A stretch of 64,000 nucleotides of DNA, from the NCBI RefSeq assembly GCF_014202475.1, contig NZ_JACHGV010000008.1:310001-374000 (forward strand). The letters run 5' to 3'. Below are positions 5,947 to 16,433 of this stretch, one piece after another. The notes beneath the pieces are model-generated. The model worked only from the letters and a program-made list of their open reading frames with translations. It did not search any database and was not told the DNA's origin. Position 1 is the first letter of the stretch, and each line of letters opens with the position of its first letter. The position numbers and the translations under genes are program-made. The stretch comes from Streptomyces paradoxus (lineage in GTDB: Bacteria; Actinomycetota; Actinomycetes; Streptomycetales; Streptomycetaceae).

Positions 5947-8714
5947 AGAAGTCACCAAGGCCCGCTGCCGAACCGAACGGTCCCACCCCATCGTCCGTGA
6001 TCGCCTCGGGCGAACGGTCGATCGCTATCGACACACAAGGAGGCCCGTTCCTGGGAGTGGCGAGCACCGGGGACCACACGACCATCGTGCATGTGCCACC
6101 GCACGAGCTGCGCCCGCCGGGATCTGTGGACGCTCCGCCCGGAGTGGTGCGCTTGCCCGCACTTCGCGCCTCGTTCGTCGGCCGGGCCCGTGAACTGGCT
6201 CTGCTGGACGATGCCCTGACCGGTTCGGGGGCCGCTGTGGTGCACGCCGTGCACGGCCTGGGCGGGGTCGGCAAGAGCACCCTGGCGGCTCAGTGGGCCG
6301 CCACCCGCACCGAGGTGGCCAACCCCATCTGGTGGATCACCGCCGACTCCTCGGGCGCCCTGGCCGCGGGGCTGGCGGCACTGGCTGCCGCTCTCCAGCC
6401 CGCCCTCTCCCAACTGCCCCAGGACCAGCTCAAGGAGCGGGCCCTGCAGTGGCTGGCCGGCCACGACGGATGGCTGCTCATCCTGGACAACGTCACCGAC
6501 CCCGGGGACGTGCAGCCCCTTCTGGCGCACGCCGACAAGGGCCGGATCCTCATCACCAGCCGCCGCGCATCCGGCTGGCACGACACCGGCGTGCCCATCC
6601 ACCTGGACACCCTCGCCCCTGGCGAGGCGCACACCCTGCTCACTCGAATCCTCACCGGTGACGGAACCCGCCCCGAGGCAGTCCTGGACGGTGGCGCCGA
6701 ACTGTGTGCCGAAGTCGGCCACCTGCCGCTGGCCATCGAGCAGGCGGGCGCCTACATCGTCCAGACCGGTATCACTCCACGCGCCTACCTGCGTCTGCTC
6801 GCCGAAGACCCTGCCTACATGTACCGCAGGGCGAAGGAAGGGTACGACAGCGAACGCACCATCGCCCGCATCTGGGCCATCACGCTGGACCGCCTCACCG
6901 ACACCCCACTGGCCGGGCATCTCCTGCGCGTCCTGGCCTGGTACGCCCCGAACGCCATCCCACGCGCGCTCATCGGCCCCCTCGGCAGTGAGCCCGCCGT
7001 CGTCGACGCCGTGGGGCGCCTGGCCGCCTACAGCATGATCAGTGCCACGGATGACTCCCTGGACGTGCACAGGCTTGTCCAGGCCGTCACCCGGACGTCC
7101 GACGCTGACGATCCGCACCGGCAGCCCCACGACATCGTCCGCGCCCGCGACGCCGCCGTCACCTGCCTGAACGCCGCGCTGCCCGCCGCCGTCGACGCGT
7201 CGGCCGATGCCTCTGCCTGGCGCAGGCTCATGCCGCACATCGATGCCCTCGCCCAGCACTCCAGCCCGGACGCCGACACCGCTCTCACCGCCTACGTCTT
7301 GTGCCGCGCAGGTGCCTTCCTCCAACACCAGTTGCTCAACCCCCTGGCCGCCCCGCACTTCGAACGCGCCGGTCGAGGTTTCACCCGAGAGCTGGGGCCC
7401 GGGCATCCCAACACCCTCACAGCCCGCCACCACCTCGCCCGCGCCCACCAGGACCTCGGCGACCTGCCGAAGGCCATCCAGCTCTACCAGGACCTCCTGG
7501 ACGACTACGAGCAGGTCTGGGGCCCCGGCCACGCCCAGACGTTGGTCCTCCACCGCAGTTTGGCTCAGGCCTACGGGACTGCGGGCGACCTGAGCAGGGC
7601 CATCCCCATGCTCGAGGGCGTCCTTGAGGCCCAGGAGTCGCTCCTGCGAGCCGACCACCCTGACGCACTCACCACCCGGCACAGCCTTGCGGGTGCCTAC
7701 TGGCAGGTGGGCGACCTGGGCAAAGCGATCAGCCAGTACGAACGAGTGCTGACCGTGTCCGAGGACGTCCTGGGCGCCGATCATCCGGACACCCTCGCCA
7801 CCCGCGCCAACCTCGCCGGCGCGCACGCCTCGACGGATCCCGACAAGGCTATCGACCTGTACGAGCGCCTCCTGACGGACCTGGAGCGGGTGTTGGGCCC
7901 GGAGCATCCGGGAACCTTCACCACGCTCAGCAGTCTTGCCCGTGCCTGCATGGGAAAAGGGGAACTGCCACGCGCCATCGGCCTGTACGAACGCAGCCTG
8001 CGGGCACGGGAGAAGAGCCTCGGCGCCAGACATCCCGACACGCTCCTGTCGAGGAGCAGCCTCGGTCTGGCCCTCTCCGTGGCGGGCGACACGTCCAAAG
8101 CGCTCCCGCTGCTCCAGCAGGTGCTGGACGACTGCCTGGAGTGTCTGGGAGCTGATCATCCTGACACTCTCACTGCCCGCAGCAAGCTCGCGGAAGCCCA
8201 CACCAGGGCGGGCAACGCATCACAGTCGATCCGAACGCACCGGCAGCACCTGGCCGAGACCGAACGGGTGCTCGGCAAGGACCACCCCGACACGGCCACG
8301 GCCCGCCACAACCTCGCCAGCGCCTACATGGTGGCGGGCAACACGGCCCGGGCCGTCCCCCTCTACGAGCAAGCACTGACCGACCGGATACGCATCCTGG
8401 CCGCCGACCATCCAAAGACGAACAGCGTCCGCGTCACCCTCGCCAGGACCCACGCGTCCGCCCACAACCACCAACGAGCGCTGGTGCTGTTCGAGGAGGC
8501 GTGGAGGGCGGCGGAACGGACGCTGGGCGATGATGACCCCGACACGCTGGGCGCCCTCAGCAACCTGGCCAACGCGTATGCCCGGGCCGGCAAGAGGAGC
8601 GAGGCCATCGAGTTGTACGAACGCCTCGTGACCGATTGCAGACGGGTGTTCGGCACTGACGACCAGCGGACCAGACTGGTCGCAGCCAACCTGGCGGCAG
8701 TCCGGGGGCATTGA
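5943..8714 (+). CDS. STAND ATPase: NB-ARC domain with C-terminal tetratricopeptide repeats
   Basis: A 923-residue signal-transducing ATPase of the AP-ATPase/NB-ARC type. Residues 1-60 carry one copy of the motif repeated in the preceding membrane protein. The ATPase domain has Walker A GLGGVGKST (about 105-113), Walker B WLLILDNV, the sensor-1-like ILITSRR and the GHLPLAIEQAGAYI motif. From about residue 480 to the end there are roughly ten 42-residue TPR units of the kinesin-light-chain type, each with D/HP-x-T-L and LA..Y...G...KAI..YE. Proteins of this build act as switches that oligomerise on ligand binding, and many are proposed defence or conflict proteins. No nuclease, TIR or protease effector is attached; the membrane partner may supply the output. 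The ligand is unknown. Confidence 0.85.
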   Translation: MKKSPRPAAEPNGPTPSSVIASGERSIAIDTQGGPFLGVASTGDHTTIVHVPPHELRPPGSVDAPPGVVRLPALRASFVGRARELALLDDALTGSGAAVVHAVHGLGGVGKSTLAAQWAATRTEVANPIWWITADSSGALAAGLAALAAALQPALSQLPQDQLKERALQWLAGHDGWLLILDNVTDPGDVQPLLAHADKGRILITSRRASGWHDTGVPIHLDTLAPGEAHTLLTRILTGDGTRPEAVLDGGAELCAEVGHLPLAIEQAGAYIVQTGITPRAYLRLLAEDPAYMYRRAKEGYDSERTIARIWAITLDRLTDTPLAGHLLRVLAWYAPNAIPRALIGPLGSEPAVVDAVGRLAAYSMISATDDSLDVHRLVQAVTRTSDADDPHRQPHDIVRARDAAVTCLNAALPAAVDASADASAWRRLMPHIDALAQHSSPDADTALTAYVLCRAGAFLQHQLLNPLAAPHFERAGRGFTRELGPGHPNTLTARHHLARAHQDLGDLPKAIQLYQDLLDDYEQVWGPGHAQTLVLHRSLAQAYGTAGDLSRAIPMLEGVLEAQESLLRADHPDALTTRHSLAGAYWQVGDLGKAISQYERVLTVSEDVLGADHPDTLATRANLAGAHASTDPDKAIDLYERLLTDLERVLGPEHPGTFTTLSSLARACMGKGELPRAIGLYERSLRAREKSLGARHPDTLLSRSSLGLALSVAGDTSKALPLLQQVLDDCLECLGADHPDTLTARSKLAEAHTRAGNASQSIRTHRQHLAETERVLGKDHPDTATARHNLASAYMVAGNTARAVPLYEQALTDRIRILAADHPKTNSVRVTLARTHASAHNHQRALVLFEEAWRAAERTLGDDDPDTLGALSNLANAYARAGKRSEAIELYERLVTDCRRVFGTDDQRTRLVAANLAAVRGH

Positions 8715-8729
8715 TCGCGACGGTTCCGG

Positions 8730-9037
8730 TGACCAGGACAACTCGTGCACGACCAGTCGCGACTGCCGCCCCGCGAAGGAGCTGCGCAGTGCCCGTGCCT
8801 CACTGTTCCGTGCGGCGAAGACTCCCCGCTCGTCCACGTGCACGACCAGGATGTCGTAGCGGTCGATGACCTCGGAGATGCCTCGTGTCTGGATGGTGTC
8901 CCGCCAGGCGTCCGTGTTCCGGCCGAACCACTCCGGCAGTCCGCAGTGCTCGGTGACGGCGTCCCAGAAGTCGTCGAGCGTCTCGATCGACCGCCCCGCA
9001 GGTCGACCACCGGCTCCGATTCCGTCTTCTCGGCCAT
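8730..9037 (-). pseudogene. Barstar-family inhibitor, frameshifted
   Basis: ATG at 9037 starts MAEKTESEPVVDLRG, the first strand of barstar. The family sequence continues in another frame as RSIETLDDFWDAVTEHCGLP, then EWFGRNTDAWRDTI and YDILVVHVDERGVF, ending near RLVVHELS. The two pieces join if one base is restored near 8992-8998, inside a run of G and C. Barstar proteins bind and block barnase-type ribonucleases. No ribonuclease partner is visible here. The downstream end runs into the 3' end of the STAND gene on the opposite strand without a stop of its own. It could be a real loss-of-function mutation or a single-base sequence error. Confidence 0.7.
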
Positions 9038-9204
9038 CGCGGCAGAGTATCCGACCCACACCCCGCCGGGCAGCGGTCCGCCGTGCCCGAGCGGCATGAC
9101 CAGGGATTCGTCCGGCGTAGCCGGGTACCCGGCGGCGGAACTCAGAGCATCCGATCTACGTGGCCGCGCCGGCCATGGCCGGCTGAAGCAGAGGAACGAT
9201 AGCG

Positions 9205-11481
<2,277 letters not shown>

Positions 11482-11503
11482 TGTGTGCCGAGCGGCCGGG
11501 ACG

Positions 11504-11539
11504 CGGCGTCCGGGGTGGTGGCTCCCGTCCCGGACGCCG
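11504..11539. terminator. Terminator hairpin after katE
   Basis: Arms CGGCGTCCGGG (11504-11514) and CCCGGACGCCG (11529-11539) pair perfectly over 11 bp around a 14-nt loop, starting 22 bases after the catalase stop. Confidence 0.75.
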
Positions 11540-11603
11540 GAGCAGTCTGCGCACCCAATGAAGGCAGGGCCGATGCCCGTCGGCGTAGCGGCTGGGGCAT
11601 TGC

Positions 11604-11765
11604 GTGACAAAGGAAGCGGGTGCGGGTGCGGGCGGTGACGAGGCCCGTGCGTGGGACGCGCGGCTGGGCTGGGGGTTCGGGCTGATGGCGGACGATCCCG
11701 TCGAACGGTCCGCGGCCCTGGCCCGGCTTGCCCATGCCCAGGGGCACGTGCTGGGCACGGCGTAG
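11604..11765 (+). CDS. Hypothetical 53-residue protein
   Basis: A short frame from GTG 11604 to TAG 11765 encodes a soluble, Gly/Ala-rich peptide. Its middle reads WDARLGWGFGLMADDPVERS and then AALARLAHAQGHV. The acidic-aromatic composition and codon use look protein-like, but no family is recognised. It sits alone between the catalase terminator and a convergent membrane protein gene. It may be a genuine small protein or a chance frame in high-G+C DNA. Confidence 0.35.
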   Translation: MTKEAGAGAGGDEARAWDARLGWGFGLMADDPVERSAALARLAHAQGHVLGTA

Positions 11766-11805
11766 CGCTTCGGCCTGCGCGGCACCCTCGTCCGTGGGCA
11801 GGCTG

Positions 11806-12159
11806 TCAGTCGAAAGCGTCGGTCACGCAGTCCACACGGCAGCCGGCGTCCTCATAGCGGTGGCGTAGGGCGGCAGCTGCCTCGTCACGCCCCACGATGA
11901 GCCCGTAGTGGCCGCTCGCCACCCTGACCACGTCCTCGACCCTCACGATGACCGGTTCTCCGCGTGCGGCCCGGCGGCGCGCTTCGGCGATCGCCATGTC
12001 CGCCGAACGCAGCAGGTTCCTCGAACGGTCCCGATGGTCGGCCGCCCGGGCCCGTTCGGCCGAAAGGGGGCGCAGGACACGCCCCCGCCAGACGAAACCG
12101 GCGGCTACGAGCACGAGGCCGAGCGCTACGAACAGGAGTCCGGCGAGGTCGCGATGCAT
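11806..12159 (-). CDS. Small single-pass membrane protein
   Basis: 117 residues from ATG 12159 (MHRDLAGLLFVALGLVLVAA). One transmembrane helix near the N-terminus is followed by a basic, Arg-rich linker (RGRVLRPLSAERARAADHRD) and a small soluble domain with VIVRVEDVVRVASGHYGLIV and RYEDAGCRVDCV. No enzymatic motif is seen. The frame extends 21 codons upstream without hydrophobic sequence, so the ATG just before the membrane helix was preferred. It is divergent from the second MerR gene. Function unknown. Confidence 0.65.
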   Translation of the reverse strand: MHRDLAGLLFVALGLVLVAAGFVWRGRVLRPLSAERARAADHRDRSRNLLRSADMAIAEARRRAARGEPVIVRVEDVVRVASGHYGLIVGRDEAAAALRHRYEDAGCRVDCVTDAFD

Positions 12160-12229
12160 CTCACCAGTCTTCACCACTCGTGGTGATCGTGATGCGTCCG
12201 TGCGCCTGGCGGTAGGTCGCACGCGGCGC

Positions 12230-12260
12230 TTGAGTCTCCAGCGGCTGGAAGGTCCAGGAT
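12230..12260 (+). promoter_or_regulatory. MerR-type promoter of the following regulator gene
   Basis: TTGAGT (12230-12235) and CAGGAT (12255-12260) are separated by exactly 19 bp. The spacer contains the inverted repeat TCCAGC-GGCTGGA. The start codon at 12268 lies only seven bases after the -10 element, so transcription should start at or next to the ATG. This indicates autoregulation by a MerR protein and a leaderless mRNA. Confidence 0.7.
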
Positions 12261-12267
12261 CTCTCCC

Positions 12268-13179
12268 ATGGACGACGAACAGCCCGACGTGCTCACCATC
12301 GGCCAGCTCTCCGACCGTACCGGGCTTCCGGTGCGGACCTTGCGCTTCTGGTCGGACGAGGGGGCGGTGCCGCCGGTGACCCGCTCAGCGAGCGGCTACC
12401 GGCTCTACGACGCCGCATCAGTGGGCCGCGTCGAGCTGGTCCGCACCCTGCGGGAGCTGGGTCTCGGCCTCGACGACGTGTGCAGGGTGCTGAGCGGCCG
12501 GACCACGGTCGCCGAGGTCGCCGAGGCGCATGTGGCCGCGCTCGACGCGCAGATCCGCTCGCTCAAGGTGAGCCGGGCCGTTCTGTCCACCGTGGCGAAA
12601 CGGGATTCGACCGCTGAGGAGACAGCACTGATGAACCGGTTGGCGCGGCTTTCCGCCGCCGAACGCGAGCAGATCATCGACGAGTTCAAGGAGGAAGTGT
12701 TCGGCGGTCTCGACGTCGAGCCGGACCTGCGCGACCGTCTGCGCGGCTTCAGCATCGAATTGCCGGACGATCCCACACCGGAACAGGTCGACGCCTGGAT
12801 CGAACTGGCGGAACTGGTACGGGACCCCGGATTCCGCGCCCGCTTGCGCGTGTGGATGGAGCTCAACACCCCCACGCCGGGGCAGGGCCCTCCCCCCGGG
12901 GCGTCGATCTGGTGGGCCAGGCAGGTCGTGCAGACCGTGGCGGAGGCCAGGGACCGCGGGGTCGGTCCCGACGAGCCGGAGGCGGCCGAGGTGCTGTCCG
13001 AGCTGTTCGGCGACGCCGACAGGGCCGCCGTGCTGCGCGGCCTGGAGGCCGGCATCGAGGCAGGGGCGGAGCACTACCGCAGGCTCGTCGCCCGTGTGCG
13101 CGGGCAGGTTTCGTCGCCCGACGCGACCGAGGAGCTGGAGTGGCTCGCGCGGGCCCTTCGTGCCGCGGAGCAGGCCTGA
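12268..13179 (+). CDS. MerR family transcriptional regulator, probably autoregulated
   Basis: 303 residues. The DNA-binding head reads VLTIGQLSDRTGLPVRTLRF, then WSDEGAVPPVTRSASGYRLYD and the dimer helix VELVRTLRELGLGLDDV. The long C-terminal part is acidic and helical (DEFKEEVFGGLDVEPDLRDR ... LSELFGDADRAAVLRGLEAG), like the helical ligand-binding tails found on many actinobacterial MerR proteins. No metal-binding cysteines are present. The gene has its own 19-bp-spacer promoter and almost no 5' untranslated region. No obvious target gene lies beside it; the downstream small membrane protein gene is separate. The effector is unknown. Confidence 0.9.
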   Translation: MDDEQPDVLTIGQLSDRTGLPVRTLRFWSDEGAVPPVTRSASGYRLYDAASVGRVELVRTLRELGLGLDDVCRVLSGRTTVAEVAEAHVAALDAQIRSLKVSRAVLSTVAKRDSTAEETALMNRLARLSAAEREQIIDEFKEEVFGGLDVEPDLRDRLRGFSIELPDDPTPEQVDAWIELAELVRDPGFRARLRVWMELNTPTPGQGPPPGASIWWARQVVQTVAEARDRGVGPDEPEAAEVLSELFGDADRAAVLRGLEAGIEAGAEHYRRLVARVRGQVSSPDATEELEWLARALRAAEQA

Positions 13180-13241
13180 CCGGCCGCCGCGCGGGATGGC
13201 CGGGACGGCGGCGATGACCGGACCCTCAGTAAGATGCGCCG

Positions 13242-13523
13242 GTGATCCCGTCAAGAGCCGGCAATCCGAGGCGGTTGCTCGTCATCGCCTGCGCAGGCGT
13301 AGCGCTGGCCTTGCTCATCCTGGGCTGGTACGCGACCCGGACGGTGGCGCCCGACTGCGTCGGCGGCGTCGCCAGGCTCACCGATGGCAGCGGGCGCACG
13401 CTCCCCGACGCCAACGGGCGGGTCTGGTCCGCCGAGGAGCTCGCCGATCTGGCCTACCGGGAAGCCGTCGCATCAGGCCGCTGCGACCCGCCCCGTGCCC
13501 GCTGGAAGCACTGGCTCGATTGA
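13242..13523 (+). CDS. Small membrane-anchored protein
   Basis: 93 residues from GTG 13242. A basic N-terminus (AGNPRRLL) precedes one hydrophobic helix, LLVIACAGVALALLILGWYA. The extracytoplasmic part has two cysteines (VAPDCVGGV and SGRCDPP) that could form a disulfide. It ends RWKHWLD. It resembles small anchored proteins of unknown role found in Streptomyces. No partner is evident, though a DUF6980 gene follows 52 bases later. Confidence 0.6.
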   Translation: MIPSRAGNPRRLLVIACAGVALALLILGWYATRTVAPDCVGGVARLTDGSGRTLPDANGRVWSAEELADLAYREAVASGRCDPPRARWKHWLD

Positions 13524-13575
13524 CTGCCTGCCGCGGGCCAGCGCTCGCGTCCGACAAGAGGAAACCACCGAAGCC

Positions 13576-13890
13576 ATGACCGATCACTGCTGCGCGGCGA
13601 TGACCAGCCGCGCGAACGCGCGCTGCGACCAGCATGACGACGCCTACGCATGCCCGGACGCACTGGTCGACTTCAGCCTCGCGTTCCAGGAGTACGGGCT
13701 GATCATTCATGACGGCGGCCGATCGAGCGTCACGATCGAGTTCTGTCCCTGGTGCGGACAGCGCCTTCCCGAGTCGCAGCGGGACCGGTGGTTCGACGAG
13801 CTGGAGCGGCGGGGGATCGATCCGTTCGAGGACGAGGTCCCTGCCGAGTTCCAGGACGACCGCTGGCTCTCCTCCGCGCGCCAGGACTGA
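13576..13890 (+). CDS. DUF6980 family protein
   Basis: 104 residues from ATG 13576. The conserved layout is MTDHCCAAM ... CDQHDDAYACPDALVDF ... FQEYGLIIHDGG ... EFCPWCGQRLPESQRDRWFD. Cysteine pairs at both ends (HCC, C..H, CPWC) suggest a bound zinc ion, which is an inference. I assign it to DUF6980 from memory of Streptomyces homologues with this pattern. Soluble and probably cytoplasmic. Function unknown. It may be cotranscribed with the small membrane protein upstream. Confidence 0.75.
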   Translation: MTDHCCAAMTSRANARCDQHDDAYACPDALVDFSLAFQEYGLIIHDGGRSSVTIEFCPWCGQRLPESQRDRWFDELERRGIDPFEDEVPAEFQDDRWLSSARQD

Positions 13891-13938
13891 CGCATCAGCA
13901 GGACCCCTCACGGCAGTTCACCTTGGCCGCCGGCCCGC

Positions 13939-14808
13939 TCACCCGAGCACGATGAGTACCACCAACGCCCCCACGAGCGAGTCGATGCGGTCCAGCAGCC
14001 CTCCGGCCCCCGCCAGCCACCGGCCCGAGTCCTTGACCCCCGCGCCCCGCTTGACGAGGGACTCCACCAGGTCGCCTGCCGGTCCGCCCACGGCCACAGC
14101 GGCCGCCGCCGGCCAGCTCCACGCGGAGAGCAGCGCGAGTACGGCGAGGCCCGCCGCCGCGCCGCACAGCGTTCCGCTCCACCGCTTGGCCGGGGACAGC
14201 GGCGACAACCGGGGCCCGCCCAGCCGTTGTCCGGCGAAGTACGCCACCACGTCGGCGATCGACACCGCGGCGAAAAGCGCCAGACCGAGCGTCCCCAGCG
14301 GTGCCAGCACGGCCAGCCCACCCAGCCAGACCAGGCCGAGCAGACCGGTGCCGAGCCGTCGCAGACCGCCCTCGGCATCGCCGGCCACCAGCGGTACGGC
14401 GGCCAGTGCCACGGCCCCGACGGCACCCACCCGCCAGACGTGATCCGGCGAGAACGCGGCGGCGACGACCAGCCCTGTCACGGCCGCGGCCAGCACCCCC
14501 CGACCGTCGCCGTCCTGGCACGTGTGCCGGCTGTCCTCGGTCAGGAGGTAGTGGGTGGGGCCGGCACCCTCCATTCGCCGGGACAGCAGTACGGCGACGC
14601 GTTCGAGCTGAGGTCGTCGCGCCTCGTACGCGGACGAGATACAGACAGCGGGATCGTGTCCCCTGCACCGCAGTTCTCTCGTGTTGAGCACCGATCCCGG
14701 GGCATGGGCTTGCGGCGTGAGGGCCAGGAGCGGGAGGACCGCGCTCAGCACGGCGATCAGGGCACCCACCCGATGTCTTCCACCGGCGGGCGCACAACAG
14801 GACGGCAC
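13939..14808 (-). CDS. Chimeric membrane protein ending in a CdsA-like (CDP-diglyceride synthase) domain
   Basis: Residues from about 105 to the end are CdsA-like membrane sequence: IADVVAYFAGQRLGG, SPAKRWSGTLCG, GGPAGDLVESLVKRGAGVKD and GLLDRIDSLVGALVVL. The CDS signature usually has HGG before the LLDRID segment; here it is AGG, so the conserved His is missing. CdsA makes CDP-diacylglycerol from phosphatidate and CTP. The first 100 residues are not CdsA: a transmembrane helix and an extracytoplasmic stretch with ELRCRGHDPAVCISSAYEAR. These fit the end of the membrane protein encoded upstream in another frame. The gene looks like a fusion of two truncated genes. The start given (14808) is the frame opening; the true one is unknown and enzyme activity is doubtful. 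Confidence 0.5.
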   Translation of the reverse strand: MPSCCAPAGGRHRVGALIAVLSAVLPLLALTPQAHAPGSVLNTRELRCRGHDPAVCISSAYEARRPQLERVAVLLSRRMEGAGPTHYLLTEDSRHTCQDGDGRGVLAAAVTGLVVAAAFSPDHVWRVGAVGAVALAAVPLVAGDAEGGLRRLGTGLLGLVWLGGLAVLAPLGTLGLALFAAVSIADVVAYFAGQRLGGPRLSPLSPAKRWSGTLCGAAAGLAVLALLSAWSWPAAAAVAVGGPAGDLVESLVKRGAGVKDSGRWLAGAGGLLDRIDSLVGALVVLIVLG

Positions 14809-15508
14809 TCGCCGCCACCGCGGCGAGCAGGGCGGCCCTGCACCAGGGCAGCCAGAGAGCCGGACCGGGTGGCGCCCCCAGCTCGGCGCCGCCCGGAACC
14901 GCGTCCCCGCGGTAGGTGAACCGGAGATCGGTGACAGGACTCAACAGCGGTTCGCACCAGGGAGAGACGGACAGCGTCACGGCGGCAGCCGCGAGGAGCA
15001 CGGACACACCTCGCAGCGGTACCGCCCGCCCCACCAGATGGGCCACACAGGAGAAGGCGGCGAGCATCACCGCGTCGACCGCCATCATGTCGAGTGGCGC
15101 ACGGCCCACCGGGTCCTGCGGATACGGCGACGCCACCATGACGGTCATGGCCAGCCCATAGCCGGCCAACGGCCACACGACTCCCGAAGCCAGACCCAGC
15201 AACGGGTAGGTCACTCCACCCCGGGCCGATGTCGTCGCGACCCAATCGGCGTCATCGCGCGCCTCCGCCCCGCCCTGCCACCCGGCCAGCAGCACCGCGA
15301 AACCCACTCCCACGGTCCGCGCCGCCAGTCCGCACATCTCACCGATGTAGACCCAGCCGGTGTCCCTCCACATGCCCCGGGCGTACAGCCCGTCCCAGAC
15401 CACGGCCACGAGCACGCCGGCCATCACGAGCGCGGCCAGCGGGCCGGCCTGCCGCCGCAGGTTCGCCCGGAGCACGATGACGAACGGTGTCCGCCGCCTC
15501 AGGAACAT
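14786..15508 (-). pseudogene. Multi-pass membrane protein, frameshifted
   Basis: The frame from ATG 15508 (MFLRRRTPFVIVLRANLRRQ) encodes about 240 residues with roughly six hydrophobic helices, for example AGPLAALVMAGVLVAVVWDG and PLRGVSVLLAAAAVTLSVSP. It then degenerates into Arg/Pro-rich shadow sequence. The protein-like reading continues in another frame (HRVGALIAVLSAVLPLLALT) after about 14770-14790, where one indel would join them. It resembles ABC-permease-like membrane proteins of Streptomyces that end in a Cys-containing external domain. The 3' part has been replaced by CdsA-like sequence. Confidence 0.55.
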
Positions 15509-15613
15509 GCCTGTAGGAAGGCGTGCGCAGGCTTACGGTTCCTGATGCCCTGGGGTGTGAAGGGGCGGAGGGGAGCGCATGGGGCGCACGGCCGAGGCGA
15601 TCCCGGAGACAAG

Positions 15614-15648
15614 GAGGACCGCACCCCGGTTGTTCGAGTGCGGTCCTC
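15614..15648. terminator. Terminator hairpin after lipoprotein gene
   Basis: Arms GAGGACCGCAC (15614-15624) and GTGCGGTCCTC (15638-15648) pair perfectly over 11 bp around a 13-nt loop. It lies 25 bases past the stop of the minus-strand lipoprotein gene. Confidence 0.7.
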
Positions 15649-15673
15649 AGGATGCGTTCTGGGACAGGCGGCG

Positions 15674-16207
15674 CTAGCCCCCGGACGGGGTGCCGGAGGT
15701 GGTGCGGGATCCGGAGCCGCCCGGCTTCGGCGGGGCCCAGGTGGGTTTGGCCGTCGCCTTGGCCGGGTCGGGCTCGGCGAGGGTGAGTCCCCAGGTGCCG
15801 TCCTCGCCGATGCGGGCCTCGATCTCCTTGGTCTGGCCGGTCTTGGCGAAGTACAGGACCACGACCTGCCGCACGGAGCCCTCGTCGTAGAAGTCCGCCG
15901 TCACGTCTCCCTCGGCGGCGGCGCCGAAGGCCTTGACCCAGGTGCGGGCCGTGGCATCGGCGTGCGCGTCGTCGACGGCGAGCGCGGCCAGCCCGTCGGC
16001 GTCACCGTCGGCGAGCCGCCACACGGCCTTCTGCACCGTTTCAAGACTCCCCGTGGAGGGGTAGCCGACGACCCGCAGCGGCTGGTGATTGCTGTAGTCC
16101 GTCTGGTACGTCAAGGTCCCGCCGTCCGACGAGCAGCCCGCCAGAAGCCCGCCCGCGAGGACGCCGGCCAGTGCGAGGCCCATGCGCCCGCCGTGGCGGG
16201 TCTTCAT
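15674..16207 (-). CDS. Secreted lipoprotein of unknown function
   Basis: 177 residues from ATG 16207. The N-terminus MKTRHGGRMGLALAGVLAGG leads to the lipobox LLAGC, so the mature protein is lipid-anchored at the outer face of the membrane through that Cys. The mature part reads QKAVWRLADGDADGLAALAV, then RTWVKAFGAAAEGDVTADFY and QVVVLYFAKTGQTKEIEARI, an alpha+beta domain reminiscent of NTF2-like or Ig-like Streptomyces lipoproteins. It ends in a Pro/Gly/Ser-rich tail. The frame extends 38 codons upstream but the signal peptide fixes the start. Ligand and partner unknown. Confidence 0.8.
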   Translation of the reverse strand: MKTRHGGRMGLALAGVLAGGLLAGCSSDGGTLTYQTDYSNHQPLRVVGYPSTGSLETVQKAVWRLADGDADGLAALAVDDAHADATARTWVKAFGAAAEGDVTADFYDEGSVRQVVVLYFAKTGQTKEIEARIGEDGTWGLTLAEPDPAKATAKPTWAPPKPGGSGSRTTSGTPSGG

Positions 16208-16433
16208 CGTGCCACCGTGGTGCAGCGCCTTGTGCATGGTGTGCATTCGAACCTTGGTCAGTTGGTCAGAGAGCGATGGAGAAGCCGTAAACCTAATGCC
16301 TGGCCGGTGTGCACACATCACCGAGCGGGGTGTTTTCCTCCACTCTGATCATGGATGGGGTGCGGTGGGCTTTGTCACGACGAGGTGAGGGAACCTCAGG
16401 CGTCTCTTGCCGTCGTCGCCGTCGCGAGGGACG

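Noticed and set aside
5952..8201. 749-codon minus-strand ORF
   Set aside because: Antisense to the STAND gene, with repeats that simply mirror the TPR repeats.
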